Numbered from the stretch's first letter, positions 18,238 to 27,307 are shown. The stretch is 64,000 nt of DNA from Thalassolituus oleivorans MIL-1 (GCF_000355675.1 NC_020888.1:1878883-1942882); one strand, 5' to 3'. The notes: a model not told the origin generated them from the sequence alone. A program made the numbers and translations.

Positions 18238-18777
18238 TTACCCCAGCGAGACAAGTCCGCCCCTTACACTAACCTCTGGGGTCGCATCCTCAATCGCATC
18301 GCACTCTTCTATTAGTTGGTAATAGGCATTACGTGAAAATCTTGCCCACAACCCATCGCGAATATGGATCATTGGAATCATAAGGCCGTCAAGTTCTGAC
18401 AGCGCGAAGTTGTCTGTGGTGATTTCTACCACACCATCAATGTTTAGCGCCGCAAATAGCCCACCCTGATCCCGCTCAATCATGTTGACAACAAACGGAA
18501 GATCTTCGACCCGAATTCGCCATTTTTCCACTGGAGTAAGCAGAAAATAGTCATCGCCCTCTTTGCGCAAAATGGTAGAAAACACCTGCACCAACTTCTT
18601 GCGCTCTATCTTCACCCCCTCATGCCACCAAGTTCCATCCTTGCGAATGACCATATCCATGTCACCTGATAACTCTGGATTCCAACTCATAACCGGAGGT
18701 AACTTACTAGAGGTAGCTTTAATGCCTAACTGGTGTGCTAATTCATCAAGCGTCACAATTAAAGCCCTCTCTGCCAT
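18238..18777 (-). CDS. DUF1285 family protein
   Basis: This 179-residue cytoplasmic protein matches DUF1285. It has the opening LPPVMSWNPELSGDMDMVI, the RKDGTWWHEGVKIERKKLVQVFSTIL segment (split here across two typical motifs) and LLTPVEKWRIRVEDLPF. Structures in this family have tandem small beta-barrel or PH-like lobes; the biochemical role is not established. Its start overlaps the 3' end of the upstream radical SAM gene by 19 bases, so the two are probably co-transcribed and coupled. Confidence 0.88.
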   Translation of the reverse strand: MAERALIVTLDELAHQLGIKATSSKLPPVMSWNPELSGDMDMVIRKDGTWWHEGVKIERKKLVQVFSTILRKEGDDYFLLTPVEKWRIRVEDLPFVVNMIERDQGGLFAALNIDGVVEITTDNFALSELDGLMIPMIHIRDGLWARFSRNAYYQLIEECDAIEDATPEVSVRGGLVSLG

Positions 18778-19646
18778 TCCTGACGTAATGCAATCCTGTC
18801 AGGCTGATTAATCGCTGTATCAAGCTGCTTAAGCATCTCTTCTTTATCGGCACCTAGGGTGCCTTTGAGGGGCAGATAATTGGATGCATGATCACTACGA
18901 AATACAGTATTGCTAAGCTCCAGCGTGTCTATAAAGCGGCGCAGCTCTACAAAGAGATCATGCTGATTCGGCAGCTGATAATTCCCCGCAAACCCCTCCT
19001 GAACACGTCTATCACCGAGAGGGTAGCTGACAACAAGAGTAGACAGAAAATCCGGCTGTGCTTCATTCATCAAACGAGCTGAATTAACAGCATGCTGCTC
19101 GCTAAGAGCAACTCCTCCCATACCATTCAAAACCATAACCGAAGTCTTTATTCGGGCTTCCTTAAGCTTATTAAGGGCATCCAAAGTGCTCTCATAAGTC
19201 TCACCTTTGGATATCGCAGTTAATACTTCGTCATCGCCACTTTCCGCACCGACATAAGCAATACCAAAGCCTAAATCGGCCAACTCTTTCAACTCACCAA
19301 CTGATTTTTTGCGTATATTGCGTGGCAAACAATAAGCTCCAACTCGCGTCACCCATGGAAGCTCAGCCTTAATAGACCGCAAAATATTAACAAGACGACG
19401 AGTAGGCAATACTAATGCATCACCATCAGCTAAAAACACTTTTTCAAATCGAGGACCGATGGCGGCAGCCTGTTTAATTTCAGCCAAAACCTCTGCTTCA
19501 TCGCGTGCTCGAAATTTTTTCTGCGGCTGAGTGTACATATCGCAGAAAGTACACTTATTCCAAGAGCAACCATTCGTTACTTGAAATATCAGCGAGCGAG
19601 CTTCGCTTGGTGGACGAAAAATAGGTTCAATATATTGCGGAAACAT
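18759..19646 (-). CDS. Radical SAM protein with a CX4CX2C cluster motif
   Basis: The open frame extends upstream through the tRNA-Leu gene, so I start the protein at the ATG at 19646 (MFPQYIEPIF), giving 295 residues. The cluster motif TNGCSWNKCTFCDMY has Cys27, Cys32 and Cys35, a CX4CX2C spacing instead of the common CX3CX2C. This matches a known subgroup of radical SAM proteins whose substrate is unclear to me. Downstream elements typical of the fold are VFLADGDALVLPT and VGAESGDDEVLTAISKGET. It is probably an Elp3/HemN-like TIM-barrel enzyme. The DUF1285 gene overlaps its end. Function is not assigned. Confidence 0.85.
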   Translation of the reverse strand: MFPQYIEPIFRPPSEARSLIFQVTNGCSWNKCTFCDMYTQPQKKFRARDEAEVLAEIKQAAAIGPRFEKVFLADGDALVLPTRRLVNILRSIKAELPWVTRVGAYCLPRNIRKKSVGELKELADLGFGIAYVGAESGDDEVLTAISKGETYESTLDALNKLKEARIKTSVMVLNGMGGVALSEQHAVNSARLMNEAQPDFLSTLVVSYPLGDRRVQEGFAGNYQLPNQHDLFVELRRFIDTLELSNTVFRSDHASNYLPLKGTLGADKEEMLKQLDTAINQPDRIALRQEWQRGL

Positions 19647-19738
19647 AGCGTATATATCTCTTGGTGGTATCAGCAAGAAAAAGACGGATAGTCGCTGGAT
19701 TATAACCGAAGCGTAACAGAGCTTAAGAGAGGATAAAA

Positions 19739-19825
19739 TGGTGCCCGGAGCCGGAATCGAACCGGCACGACCGTTAAGTCGCAAGATTTTAAGTCTTGTG
19801 TGTCTACCAATTTCACCACCCGGGC
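19739..19825 (-). tRNA. leuZ: tRNA-Leu (anticodon TAA)
   Basis: An 87-base tRNA with encoded CCA. The acceptor GCCCGGG pairs with TCCGGGC with one G-T pair. The anticodon loop CTTAAAATC carries TAA, there is a class II variable arm, and the T-loop GGTTCGATTCC is intact. It is the last of three tandem tRNAs after pgsA, the same order as glyW-cysT-leuZ in Escherichia coli. Confidence 0.97.
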
Positions 19826-19907
19826 ATCGGGTGTATACAGGCGACTCATGCTGAGTCAACTTACTGCCTGCAATAAAGAAACCTGAAGTTCAGGCATCTT
19901 TTAACAA

Positions 19908-19981
19908 TGGAGGCGCGAGCCGGAATCGAACCGGCATCGGCGGATTTGCAATCCGCAGCATAACCATTTTGCTATCGCGCC
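19908..19981 (-). tRNA. cysT: tRNA-Cys (anticodon GCA)
   Basis: A 74-base tRNA with encoded CCA. The acceptor is GGCGCGA, the anticodon loop ATTGCAAAT carries GCA, and the T-loop GGTTCGATTCC is intact. It is the middle gene of the tRNA-Gly/Cys/Leu cluster. Confidence 0.97.
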
Positions 19982-20028
19982 GTTTTAGCAATTCAACATC
20001 TAGGCGAAACCTAAACATCTAAAATACT

Positions 20029-20104
20029 TGGAGCGGGAAAGGAGATTCGAACTCCCGACCCCAACCTTGGCAAGGTTGTGCTCTACCAACTGAGCTATTC
20101 CCGC
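20029..20104 (-). tRNA. glyW: tRNA-Gly (anticodon GCC)
   Basis: A 76-base tRNA with encoded CCA. The acceptor is GCGGGAA, the D-loop is AGCTCAGTTGGTAGAGC, the anticodon loop CTTGCCAAG carries GCC, and the T-arm is intact. It is the first tRNA after pgsA, 107 bases downstream of its stop codon. Confidence 0.97.
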
Positions 20105-20211
20105 TAAACGTGAGGCGCATTTTATGCGACGCGCCAAGTTAGTCAAGCTTTTTTCTTTGTTTTTAACGACTTAGCGATAACTTTCGCAAATTTGTACATA
20201 AAAAATACGAT

Positions 20212-20760
20212 CTAACCGCGCCCTTTAAGCTCAGGCCACGCAGCTTTTAAATACACCAGCATCGACCAAATGGTTAAAACTGCAGCAAGGTAAAGACTTA
20301 CAAGACCCATATTTGTGAATAGCGGCACCCCGTCAGCGGCCAGAAGTATGGTGATCGACACCATCTGTAGCGCAGTTTTCACCTTCCCTACATAACTAAC
20401 AGCGATATTTGCGCGCTTGCCCAGTTCCGCCATCCACTCGCGCAAGGCTGAAATTACAATTTCCCTACCAACAATAATGCTGGCCGGAATGGTTAGCCAC
20501 ACGGCCGAGAAATGCTCAACCAGCAAAACAAGTGCCACTGATACAATCAATTTATCCGCTACAGGATCAAGAAATGCGCCGAGAGGTGTTGTCTGATTCA
20601 ACTTCCGTGCTAAATATCCATCAAACCAATCCGTGATAGCGGCCAATGCAAACAAAATGGCCGCCCAAATCTTGCCGTGCTCACCAAACCAATAAAATGC
20701 AATCACCATCATAGGGATCATTAAGATACGCCCTAAGGTGAGAATGTTTGGCACGTTCAT
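20212..20760 (-). CDS. pgsA: CDP-diacylglycerol-glycerol-3-phosphate 3-phosphatidyltransferase
   Basis: PgsA makes phosphatidylglycerol phosphate from CDP-diacylglycerol and glycerol-3-phosphate in the inner membrane, the committed step to phosphatidylglycerol and cardiolipin. The 182-residue protein has several membrane helices and the CDP-alcohol phosphotransferase motif D-x2-DG-x2-AR-x8-G-x3-D-x3-D (Asp44, Asp47, Gly48, Ala51, Arg52, Gly61, Asp65, Asp69). The gene follows uvrC by 14 bases and precedes the tRNA cluster, as in many gammaproteobacteria. Confidence 0.96.
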   Translation of the reverse strand: MNVPNILTLGRILMIPMMVIAFYWFGEHGKIWAAILFALAAITDWFDGYLARKLNQTTPLGAFLDPVADKLIVSVALVLLVEHFSAVWLTIPASIIVGREIVISALREWMAELGKRANIAVSYVGKVKTALQMVSITILLAADGVPLFTNMGLVSLYLAAVLTIWSMLVYLKAAWPELKGRG

Positions 20761-20774
20761 ATACTGCTAATCTC

Positions 20775-22598
20775 CTACTCTTCGCCATGTAGCCGCGCAA
20801 ATATTTGCGCAGCGAGTGTCTTGCTAATACCCGGGACTCGCTCAATTTCTTCTTTTGGCGCTCCTCGCATATTCTTTAAACTACCAAAATGCAGCAGTAG
20901 TTCTTTGCGTCTCTTAGGGCCAATACCCGGAAGGGATTCAATCTCCGACTGGCCTCTACTTTTTGCTCGTTCTTTTCGATGCCCAGTAATTGCAAAGCGA
21001 TGCGCTTCATCGCGCACGTGCTGCAATAAACGGAAACCCTCATCATGAGCGTTCGGCATTATAGGTCGCTCCGCACCTGCCTCCCACAGATATTCCCATC
21101 CTGACTTGCGAGTCGTTCCTTTAGAGATACCAAATGCAGGTAAGTTAGAGATCGCTAAATTCTCTAGCACCGTCGATATTCTATTGATCTGCCCTTTACC
21201 ACCGTCAATTAACAATAACCCTGGTAAATCATCCTGATCTTTCAAACGTGTCAAATGACGTGTCACTGCGTTTTCCAGCGCCGCGTAGTCATCCCCCGCT
21301 GTCACCTCCTTCACCGAGAAACGACGATAGCGCTTTTTATCTAAGCCTTCATCACCATAAACCACACAGGAGGCATAAGCCGCCTCCCCTTGGGCGTGAC
21401 TGATATCGAAGCATTCAATGCGCCCCGGCGCGGCAGCCAAGCCTAATAGCTCAGCCACTTTTTGCATTTTTAATTTAGCTGCTTGGCGCCCCGAAATACG
21501 AGTCTGCGCCCCCGCTCGGGCATTTTCCTGAGCCATATGCAGCCACTGACGCTGCTCGCCACGAACGCCGCGAGCATGAGTCATTTTCGCACCTTCTTGA
21601 ATGCGCAAAGCTTCTAACAGAACAACTAAATCTTCAATGGCGACATCTGCAACGATAACATCAGGCAATCCATCTGCAGCATGCCCACCCAAATAGAACT
21701 GACTCATATAACTTATGAGTACCGTCTCCAAACCGTCGCCAGCCCTATCCTCCGGAAAGAAACTTTGACTATTTACCATCCTTCCAGCTCGAAAGGTCAT
21801 ACGCTGTACACACAAAATTTCTTGCCATTCGATCACAGCCCAAACATCGGCATTGTGATCACCGCGCTCAACGAATTGTCGCTCCTGAATGCGCCGCAAC
21901 AATTCAATTTGATCACGAATTTCACCAGCGCGCTCAAATTGCAAAGCTTCCGCCGCAGCAGTCATAGACGCCTGTAGGGCTTGCAGCAAAACCCGACTGT
22001 TACCTTCGAGAAATAACGTCGCATGCTCAATATCACGACGATAATCATCTGCACTAATAATACCTACGCAGGGTGCCGAACAGCGCTTAATCTCGTGCTG
22101 CAAACAAGGTCGACTACGATGATTAAAATAGGAATCTTCGCAGGAGCGAATTTGGAACAGCCGCTGTAAATAGCTAAGCGCCTCCCTTACTGCAGAAGAG
22201 TTTGGATAGGGGCCAAAATAACGCCCGGCACCCTTACGCTTTCCTCGACGATAACTTAGTAATGGATACGCATGATCAGAGAGATGCAGATACGGGTATG
22301 ACTTATCATCCTTCAGCAAAATATTGTACTGAGGGCGATGCTTTTTAATTAGCGTCTGTTCAAGCAGCAAGGCCTCAGCCTCACTGCCAGTGACGGTAAT
22401 TTCGATATGGTCAATCCGCGAAACCAACGCAACCGTTTTCGCATTGAGACCGCGGGCTCGAAAATAACTAGAAACCCGATTTTTGAGGTTTTTTGCTTTA
22501 CCAACATATAGCAACTCAGAATCAAGGCTATACATTCGGTAGACGCCTGACCGCTGAGTCAGTCCTCGTAGAAAAGCAGGAATGTCAAAATTCGACAT
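20775..22598 (-). CDS. uvrC: UvrABC excinuclease subunit C
   Basis: UvrC makes both incisions in nucleotide excision repair. The ATG at 22598 shares one base with the uvrY stop (TGATG); a TTG one codon earlier is possible but less likely. The protein is 607 residues. It shows the GIY-YIG nuclease domain (SGVYRMYSLDSELLYVGKAK), four cysteines around residues 150-180 (RSCEDSYFN, CLQHEIKRCSAPCVG), a UvrB-interacting UVR segment (ALQFERAGEIRDQIELLRRI), the RNase H-like domain (ECFDISHAQGEAAYASCVVY, LLIDGGKGQI) and C-terminal helix-hairpin-helix motifs (SLPGIGPKRRKELLLHFGS). It is coupled to uvrY upstream and pgsA downstream. Confidence 0.97.
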   Translation of the reverse strand: MSNFDIPAFLRGLTQRSGVYRMYSLDSELLYVGKAKNLKNRVSSYFRARGLNAKTVALVSRIDHIEITVTGSEAEALLLEQTLIKKHRPQYNILLKDDKSYPYLHLSDHAYPLLSYRRGKRKGAGRYFGPYPNSSAVREALSYLQRLFQIRSCEDSYFNHRSRPCLQHEIKRCSAPCVGIISADDYRRDIEHATLFLEGNSRVLLQALQASMTAAAEALQFERAGEIRDQIELLRRIQERQFVERGDHNADVWAVIEWQEILCVQRMTFRAGRMVNSQSFFPEDRAGDGLETVLISYMSQFYLGGHAADGLPDVIVADVAIEDLVVLLEALRIQEGAKMTHARGVRGEQRQWLHMAQENARAGAQTRISGRQAAKLKMQKVAELLGLAAAPGRIECFDISHAQGEAAYASCVVYGDEGLDKKRYRRFSVKEVTAGDDYAALENAVTRHLTRLKDQDDLPGLLLIDGGKGQINRISTVLENLAISNLPAFGISKGTTRKSGWEYLWEAGAERPIMPNAHDEGFRLLQHVRDEAHRFAITGHRKERAKSRGQSEIESLPGIGPKRRKELLLHFGSLKNMRGAPKEEIERVPGISKTLAAQIFARLHGEE

Positions 22599-23245
22599 CA
22601 ACCACCGTCAATTGGGTCAATAAGACCGTGGCGCAGGGCTAGCAGGGTCATCTCAACATCACTTTCGATATCGAGTTTTTCAAAAATGCGGTAGCGATAG
22701 CTGTTAACGGTTTTAGGGCTCAAAAATAACCGTTCACTAATTTCAGATACCTTCTGGCAACCAACAATCATCAAAGCGATTTGGAGTTCACGCTCTGATA
22801 GCTGCTCAAACGGCGATTCGAGTTCCGTTTGAAACGGCTTGAGCGCCATTCTTTGCGCAATTTCGGGGCTGATATATTTCTGCCCAGACTTCACTTTAAC
22901 AATAGCGCGCACCATTTCATCAGCATCCGCACCTTTGGTGATATAACCAGCCGCTCCCGCCTGAAATAAGCGCGAAGCATATGGCTTGTCGTCGCAAGCA
23001 GTTACTGCAATGACATGCATTTCGGGATGTGATCGTAAGATTTTACGGGTAGCCTCAAGGCCACCAATACCCGGCATACGTATATCCATTAAGATAACAT
23101 CTGGCTCAAGTTCTTTCGCTTGACGAACAGCATCCTCACCGCTCTCTGATTGACCAACCACAGAAATACTTGGTGAATCAGCCAGCAGGCGAGATATGCC
23201 CGACCGCACCAACTCGTGATCATCTACAACAAGTACTTTTATCAA
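22598..23245 (-). CDS. uvrY: Response regulator GacA/UvrY (NarL family)
   Basis: GacA/UvrY is the response regulator of the GacS/BarA two-component system, which in related bacteria activates the Csr/Rsm small RNAs. The 215-residue protein has a receiver domain with acidic Asp8 and Asp9, phospho-acceptor Asp54 (ILMDIRMPG) and a Lys near 104, then a LuxR-type helix-turn-helix (LSERELQIALMIVGCQKVSEI, split at LFLSPKTVNSYRYRIFEKL). The start is a TTG at 23245 with GAGG upstream. The sensor kinase is not in the window. Linkage to uvrC supports UvrY/GacA over other NarL-family regulators. Confidence 0.94.
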   Translation of the reverse strand: MIKVLVVDDHELVRSGISRLLADSPSISVVGQSESGEDAVRQAKELEPDVILMDIRMPGIGGLEATRKILRSHPEMHVIAVTACDDKPYASRLFQAGAAGYITKGADADEMVRAIVKVKSGQKYISPEIAQRMALKPFQTELESPFEQLSERELQIALMIVGCQKVSEISERLFLSPKTVNSYRYRIFEKLDIESDVEMTLLALRHGLIDPIDGG

Positions 23246-23306
23246 AGGCCTACCTCAAACATTATTAACAGCGCATTGCTGCTGTCGCAGAAATATAGCA
23301 AACCCT

Positions 23307-26021
23307 TCACATTGGGTATATGCGTTTACGCTGCCAACCATGACGTAAAGGATTGAGTTCTTTAGCAATTTCCATCACTCCGTCGCGACTATTCAATTTT
23401 TGCGAGAACCCTAGTCGCTCAGCTAATTTCAACATCCCTGCATTTTCTGGCAATACCGTCCCGTATATCTGCAACACGCCCCGAGTGGTTAGATACTCAA
23501 TTATCCCCGCCATTAAGCGACGACCAAGCCCCTCACCTCGACAGTTATCATCAATAATGACAGAGAACTCAGCAGCAACATCGTCGGGATCAATCCAAAC
23601 ACGAACAACCCCATACATGGCGTCACCATTGAGTGCTACAAACGCCATTTCGCGATCGTAATCAATTTGAGTTAGTCGAGCTAACTCCTTGTGATCAAAC
23701 TGGCGGCGCGCGGAAAAGAAGCGCAATCGCAAAGATTCTGCACTCAAGCGATGGTAAAAAGCATTCAACAAAGGCTCATCTTCGCCGCGAATAGGGCGAA
23801 TCAGATATTCTCGCGACGTACCACTCGTATATTGCTGCTCCAATTCTTTCGGGTAAGGCAAAATCGCACTCTTAACTGCGACACCCACTTCTGCAGCAAC
23901 CCCGATAACTCTGAATCGCCCGACCTGCTGACGAATTGCATTGACCTCTAACCCTGCAAGCCAAGGGTGATTTAATGCAATATGCGAAAGTGCAACCAAC
24001 CAGCGTTCCAACGTTAACAGCTCACGCTCTGGATTTTCTGACCGCTCTTGTAGCACCTCATAAAAATGAGAGCGACGAATAAGCTTTTCTGCCAAGTTGG
24101 CATTTAGCGGTGGTAAACCCACCTGTCGATCAACCAATATGTCTGCTGTTGTGCCGCCCCCACCAAAGAAGAGATAAGGTCCAATTTCGCTATCTCGCCC
24201 GATACCTATTGAAAACTGCAGGTTATCTAATGCGCGATGCATGGTTTGCAAGGTGTATCCAAGCACTGGACTCTCTGGAAAGGTTTTTTCAATTGCCGCC
24301 TCAAGCTTTCTCGCCGCAGGAGCGATGTCTGCAGGATCACGAATATCCCGCACAACACTACGCAAACGTTCTCTAGGATTGTCACCATAAGCAAATGGAT
24401 ATAAATAATTGCGATGATGGACGCGTAGAACCCACGGCCCCTCAATTTGCCCCGAAGCGGAGATCAATTCATCCAAATTGGTTTTGTATAAATTGTCAGC
24501 GCAAGCGAAACCGTACGAGCTTAACAACTTATAGGCATAACTCGGCTGTAAGAAATCCCCAGGTTTATGACAAGCCAGAATTTCGCGATCCACCTCGTTA
24601 TGCTGAGCTGAGACAGGAATTTCTAAACTCTCAGGCGTCTGGCGCAACAATTCTTGTGTACGCTGATGCTGAACCATATACATGTACGACTTTATTGCAT
24701 TATCCGGCGTTTCAAATGTAGGAATTCCATGTTTATCAAAGCAATCCCTAGCCGTTTCAACGGAGTACTCTCCCATCCAACTAGTTAATACTGTTTTATT
24801 GGATGCTGAGGCCACTTCAACTAGCGCCTGCGCATTAGCAAGCGGATCTGATCCCAAGCTAGGAATATAGATAACGAGAACTGCATCAACCTGACGATCT
24901 CGCAGAAGCGCACTCGCAACAGCACTTAGCTGTTGCGGCTTAAGTTCTGGATTCAGCAATATGGGATTATCAGCCTTGACGTATTGTGGCAAGATACCGC
25001 GCAAATGCGCACGAGTTTCCGATGATAATTGCGCCAGCTGTCCTTTGTCATAAAGCAGCCTATCCATCCCCAATATAGCGGGCCCGCGCCCATTGGCTAT
25101 GATGGCCAAACGCGGGCCAAAGCTCTCTCGACGACGACTTAGCGCATCGACGCAATCAAACAGCTCATCAGTGGCATTTACACGCAAGACGCCAGCTCGA
25201 GCCAGCACCTCATCAATGAGATCATCACGTCGGCGCAAGCCTTTCGGAGTAGCAATGCTATTTAGAGGGCTATCTTGAAAACGATTACTTTTAACCGCGA
25301 GCACCAATTTATGCCTTGAAGCAGCTCGCAACGCCCGGAGCAATGCCTTACCAGAGCGAATTTCATCTAGCTGAATAAGCAAAGTCCGGACCGTGGATTC
25401 TTGGGTAATGTAATCAATCAAATCCGGCAAGGTAACGTCTTGGCTTTTACCAAGCGTCACCACATGAGAAAATCCGATATTGCGGCTATAAGCCCAGTCC
25501 ATAACACCGGATGCCAACGTTCCCGACTGACCAACATAAGCTATGTGACCTGGACGCACAGGAACGTGCAAAAAGCTGGCATTAAGATTTCGCTGCGGAA
25601 TTACCATGCCTATGCAGTCTGGCCCCAATATCCGCATGCGTGTACGATGGATAACCTCATTCAAACGATCTGAAGACGGTCGAAACTGCCAAGATCGCGT
25701 GCGAGCAATACCGCCAGTCAGCAACATAGCGGCGCCAACACCAAGCGCATGGAGTTGTTTAATAACTTTAGGAACTGTCTCTGCGGGTGTGCAGATGATG
25801 GCTAAATCAGGAACAACATCTAACTGGGAAATCCGCGACACTGCAGGAATACCATAAACCGTAGGATATCCTCGCGTATTGACCGGCAATATTTTCCCAG
25901 GAAACTGCCCTGCTAATAAATTGCGAACAATCGCACCGCCCAAACTTCCCGGGCGCTCAGAACCACCAATAACGGCAATTGTTTGTGGCTGAAAAAAATA
26001 CTCCAGCGATCGCGTACCCAT
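23307..26021 (-). CDS. Pat-like protein: acyl-CoA synthetase (ADP-forming) domains fused to GNAT acetyltransferase
   Basis: I start the protein at MGTRSLEYFF (26021), because the longer frame overlaps the divergent deacetylase-family gene. The 904 residues contain an N-terminal CoA-binding domain (TIAVIGGSERPGSLGGAIVR), succinyl-CoA synthetase-like domains, an ATP-grasp region (about 500-720) and a C-terminal GNAT domain (about 740-880) with the acetyl-CoA signature RGEGLGRRLM. This is the architecture of Salmonella Pat and E. coli PatZ/YfiQ, which acetylate acetyl-CoA synthetase and other proteins. It lies 61 bases upstream of uvrY and divergent from a deacetylase-family gene, so an acetylation/deacetylation pairing is possible but unproven. 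Confidence 0.88.
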   Translation of the reverse strand: MGTRSLEYFFQPQTIAVIGGSERPGSLGGAIVRNLLAGQFPGKILPVNTRGYPTVYGIPAVSRISQLDVVPDLAIICTPAETVPKVIKQLHALGVGAAMLLTGGIARTRSWQFRPSSDRLNEVIHRTRMRILGPDCIGMVIPQRNLNASFLHVPVRPGHIAYVGQSGTLASGVMDWAYSRNIGFSHVVTLGKSQDVTLPDLIDYITQESTVRTLLIQLDEIRSGKALLRALRAASRHKLVLAVKSNRFQDSPLNSIATPKGLRRRDDLIDEVLARAGVLRVNATDELFDCVDALSRRRESFGPRLAIIANGRGPAILGMDRLLYDKGQLAQLSSETRAHLRGILPQYVKADNPILLNPELKPQQLSAVASALLRDRQVDAVLVIYIPSLGSDPLANAQALVEVASASNKTVLTSWMGEYSVETARDCFDKHGIPTFETPDNAIKSYMYMVQHQRTQELLRQTPESLEIPVSAQHNEVDREILACHKPGDFLQPSYAYKLLSSYGFACADNLYKTNLDELISASGQIEGPWVLRVHHRNYLYPFAYGDNPRERLRSVVRDIRDPADIAPAARKLEAAIEKTFPESPVLGYTLQTMHRALDNLQFSIGIGRDSEIGPYLFFGGGGTTADILVDRQVGLPPLNANLAEKLIRRSHFYEVLQERSENPERELLTLERWLVALSHIALNHPWLAGLEVNAIRQQVGRFRVIGVAAEVGVAVKSAILPYPKELEQQYTSGTSREYLIRPIRGEDEPLLNAFYHRLSAESLRLRFFSARRQFDHKELARLTQIDYDREMAFVALNGDAMYGVVRVWIDPDDVAAEFSVIIDDNCRGEGLGRRLMAGIIEYLTTRGVLQIYGTVLPENAGMLKLAERLGFSQKLNSRDGVMEIAKELNPLRHGWQRKRIYPM

Positions 26022-26098
26022 AAAAAACAATTCCAATACAAATTTTGCGAATTCCGGTGCCGTCGTTACACTGATCAAAACACCGAGAAAGAGTGCAT

Positions 26099-27031
26099 AT
26101 GAGCACCGCATATTTTACTTCTGATCAACACTTCGAACATGGCACTGGTGACGACCACCCAGAGCATGCCATGCGCATCATGGCAATTGAACAGGAGCTT
26201 AAAGCCCGAGGCCTTTGGGATCAACTGATTCACGTCAATGGACCGGCAGCTAATTTGCCGGACATTTTACGTGCGCACAGCCCAGGTTATGTAGAGCAAC
26301 TGGGGTTAATCCAACCACAACAAGGCTGCATCTACGTTGATGAAGACACCCCTATGACATCAGGATCACTTCACGCCGCGATCCACTCGGTAGGCGCATG
26401 CACAGCCGCCCTTGATGCCGTACTAGCTGACCAGTACAACAACGCCTTCGCGGCGGTACGCCCACCGGGTCACCACGCAGAACACCGCAAAGCAATGGGG
26501 TTTTGCTTTTTCAATAACGTTGCCATTACTGCGTTGCGAGCGGCTGACGTCCATCACCTGCAACGTATCGCCATACTGGACTTCGACGCCCACCAAGGCA
26601 ATGGGACTATTGATATCTTAGGCAATGATCCGCGCTTTCTTATTCTTTCAAGCTTTCAACACCCCTTCTATCCCTACACGCACTATCAAGATAACCGTTA
26701 CAATAATTTAGTGAACGTTCATCTTGATGCAGGCACGGGAAGCGCGACCTTTCGCGCAGCTATCGAAAGCAGCTGGTTTCCAGAACTAAGGCGATTTGCG
26801 CCAGAGTTGATTTTAGTGTCCGCTGGCTTTGATGGTCACAAAGCAGATCCTATGGCGGAGTTAAATCTTGAAGATGATGATTTTTCGTGGATTGGCAGAG
26901 AGATAGCAAAAGCATGCGCAGCGAGGCGCACACCTTGGGTCAGTGTGTTAGAAGGAGGGTACAACCTAAATGCACTTGGACGCTCCGTCGCGGAATACTT
27001 ATCCACTAAGGTCAGTGCTGGTAACGAGTAA
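26099..27031 (+). CDS. Histone deacetylase / acetoin utilisation (AcuC) family hydrolase
   Basis: This family of zinc enzymes removes acetyl groups from lysine or polyamines. The 310-residue protein (ATG at 26099; a GTG two codons earlier is possible) has the tandem histidines RPPGHHAEHRKAMGFCFFNN, the zinc ligands in DFDAHQGNGT (Asp and His) and the second zinc Asp in SAGFDGHKADP, and ends with the typical EGGYN segment. It most resembles class II deacetylase-like or acetylpolyamine amidohydrolase proteins. It diverges from the Pat-like acetyltransferase gene, separated by 77 bases. The true substrate cannot be read from sequence. Confidence 0.92.
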   Translation: MSTAYFTSDQHFEHGTGDDHPEHAMRIMAIEQELKARGLWDQLIHVNGPAANLPDILRAHSPGYVEQLGLIQPQQGCIYVDEDTPMTSGSLHAAIHSVGACTAALDAVLADQYNNAFAAVRPPGHHAEHRKAMGFCFFNNVAITALRAADVHHLQRIAILDFDAHQGNGTIDILGNDPRFLILSSFQHPFYPYTHYQDNRYNNLVNVHLDAGTGSATFRAAIESSWFPELRRFAPELILVSAGFDGHKADPMAELNLEDDDFSWIGREIAKACAARRTPWVSVLEGGYNLNALGRSVAEYLSTKVSAGNE

Positions 27032-27123
27032 TTGCCATTTAACACACAAGACTACACAATGGCGGTATTAAAAAACGCGTTCCGAGTCCAAGCTTAAAGC
27101 TCATGTTCAGCTGAGCTCTATTT

Positions 27124-27267
27124 ATGCAACTAGAACACATTCCGCCGATTATACGCTCTGCAACAAGCTGCCCCAAAAGCTGGAGCCGGCTAGTTGCTGT
27201 CGAATGGGTTATGGTCGGGTCGCTGCTATTAGTTAGTAGCGCCGTTCTTATGATTGCTTTGCGCTAA
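27124..27267 (+). CDS. Possible small membrane protein (47 aa)
   Basis: An ATG-initiated frame of 47 codons ends at TAA 27265-27267. Its first half is mixed and contains two cationic patches. Residues 28-46 are almost entirely hydrophobic (WVMVGSLLLVSSAVLMIAL), so the product would be a tail-anchored single-pass protein. A GAG lies about 10 bases upstream, a weak ribosome-binding site. I recognise no family. It is kept as a candidate because the hydrophobic helix is clean and the gap is otherwise empty. Confidence 0.3.
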   Translation: MQLEHIPPIIRSATSCPKSWSRLVAVEWVMVGSLLLVSSAVLMIALR

Positions 27268-27307
27268 CCTTAACAACACACCCTGATTCCTAACCATCGA
27301 GCAGACA

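Noticed and set aside
18759-19859. Radical SAM frame continuing through tRNA-Leu
   Set aside because: The first 71 codons read through the tRNA and its flank; the protein homology begins at MFPQ (19646).
19739-20104. tRNA cluster as an integration site for a mobile element
   Set aside because: All three tRNAs are followed by ordinary housekeeping genes. No integrase, direct repeat or composition change is seen beside them.
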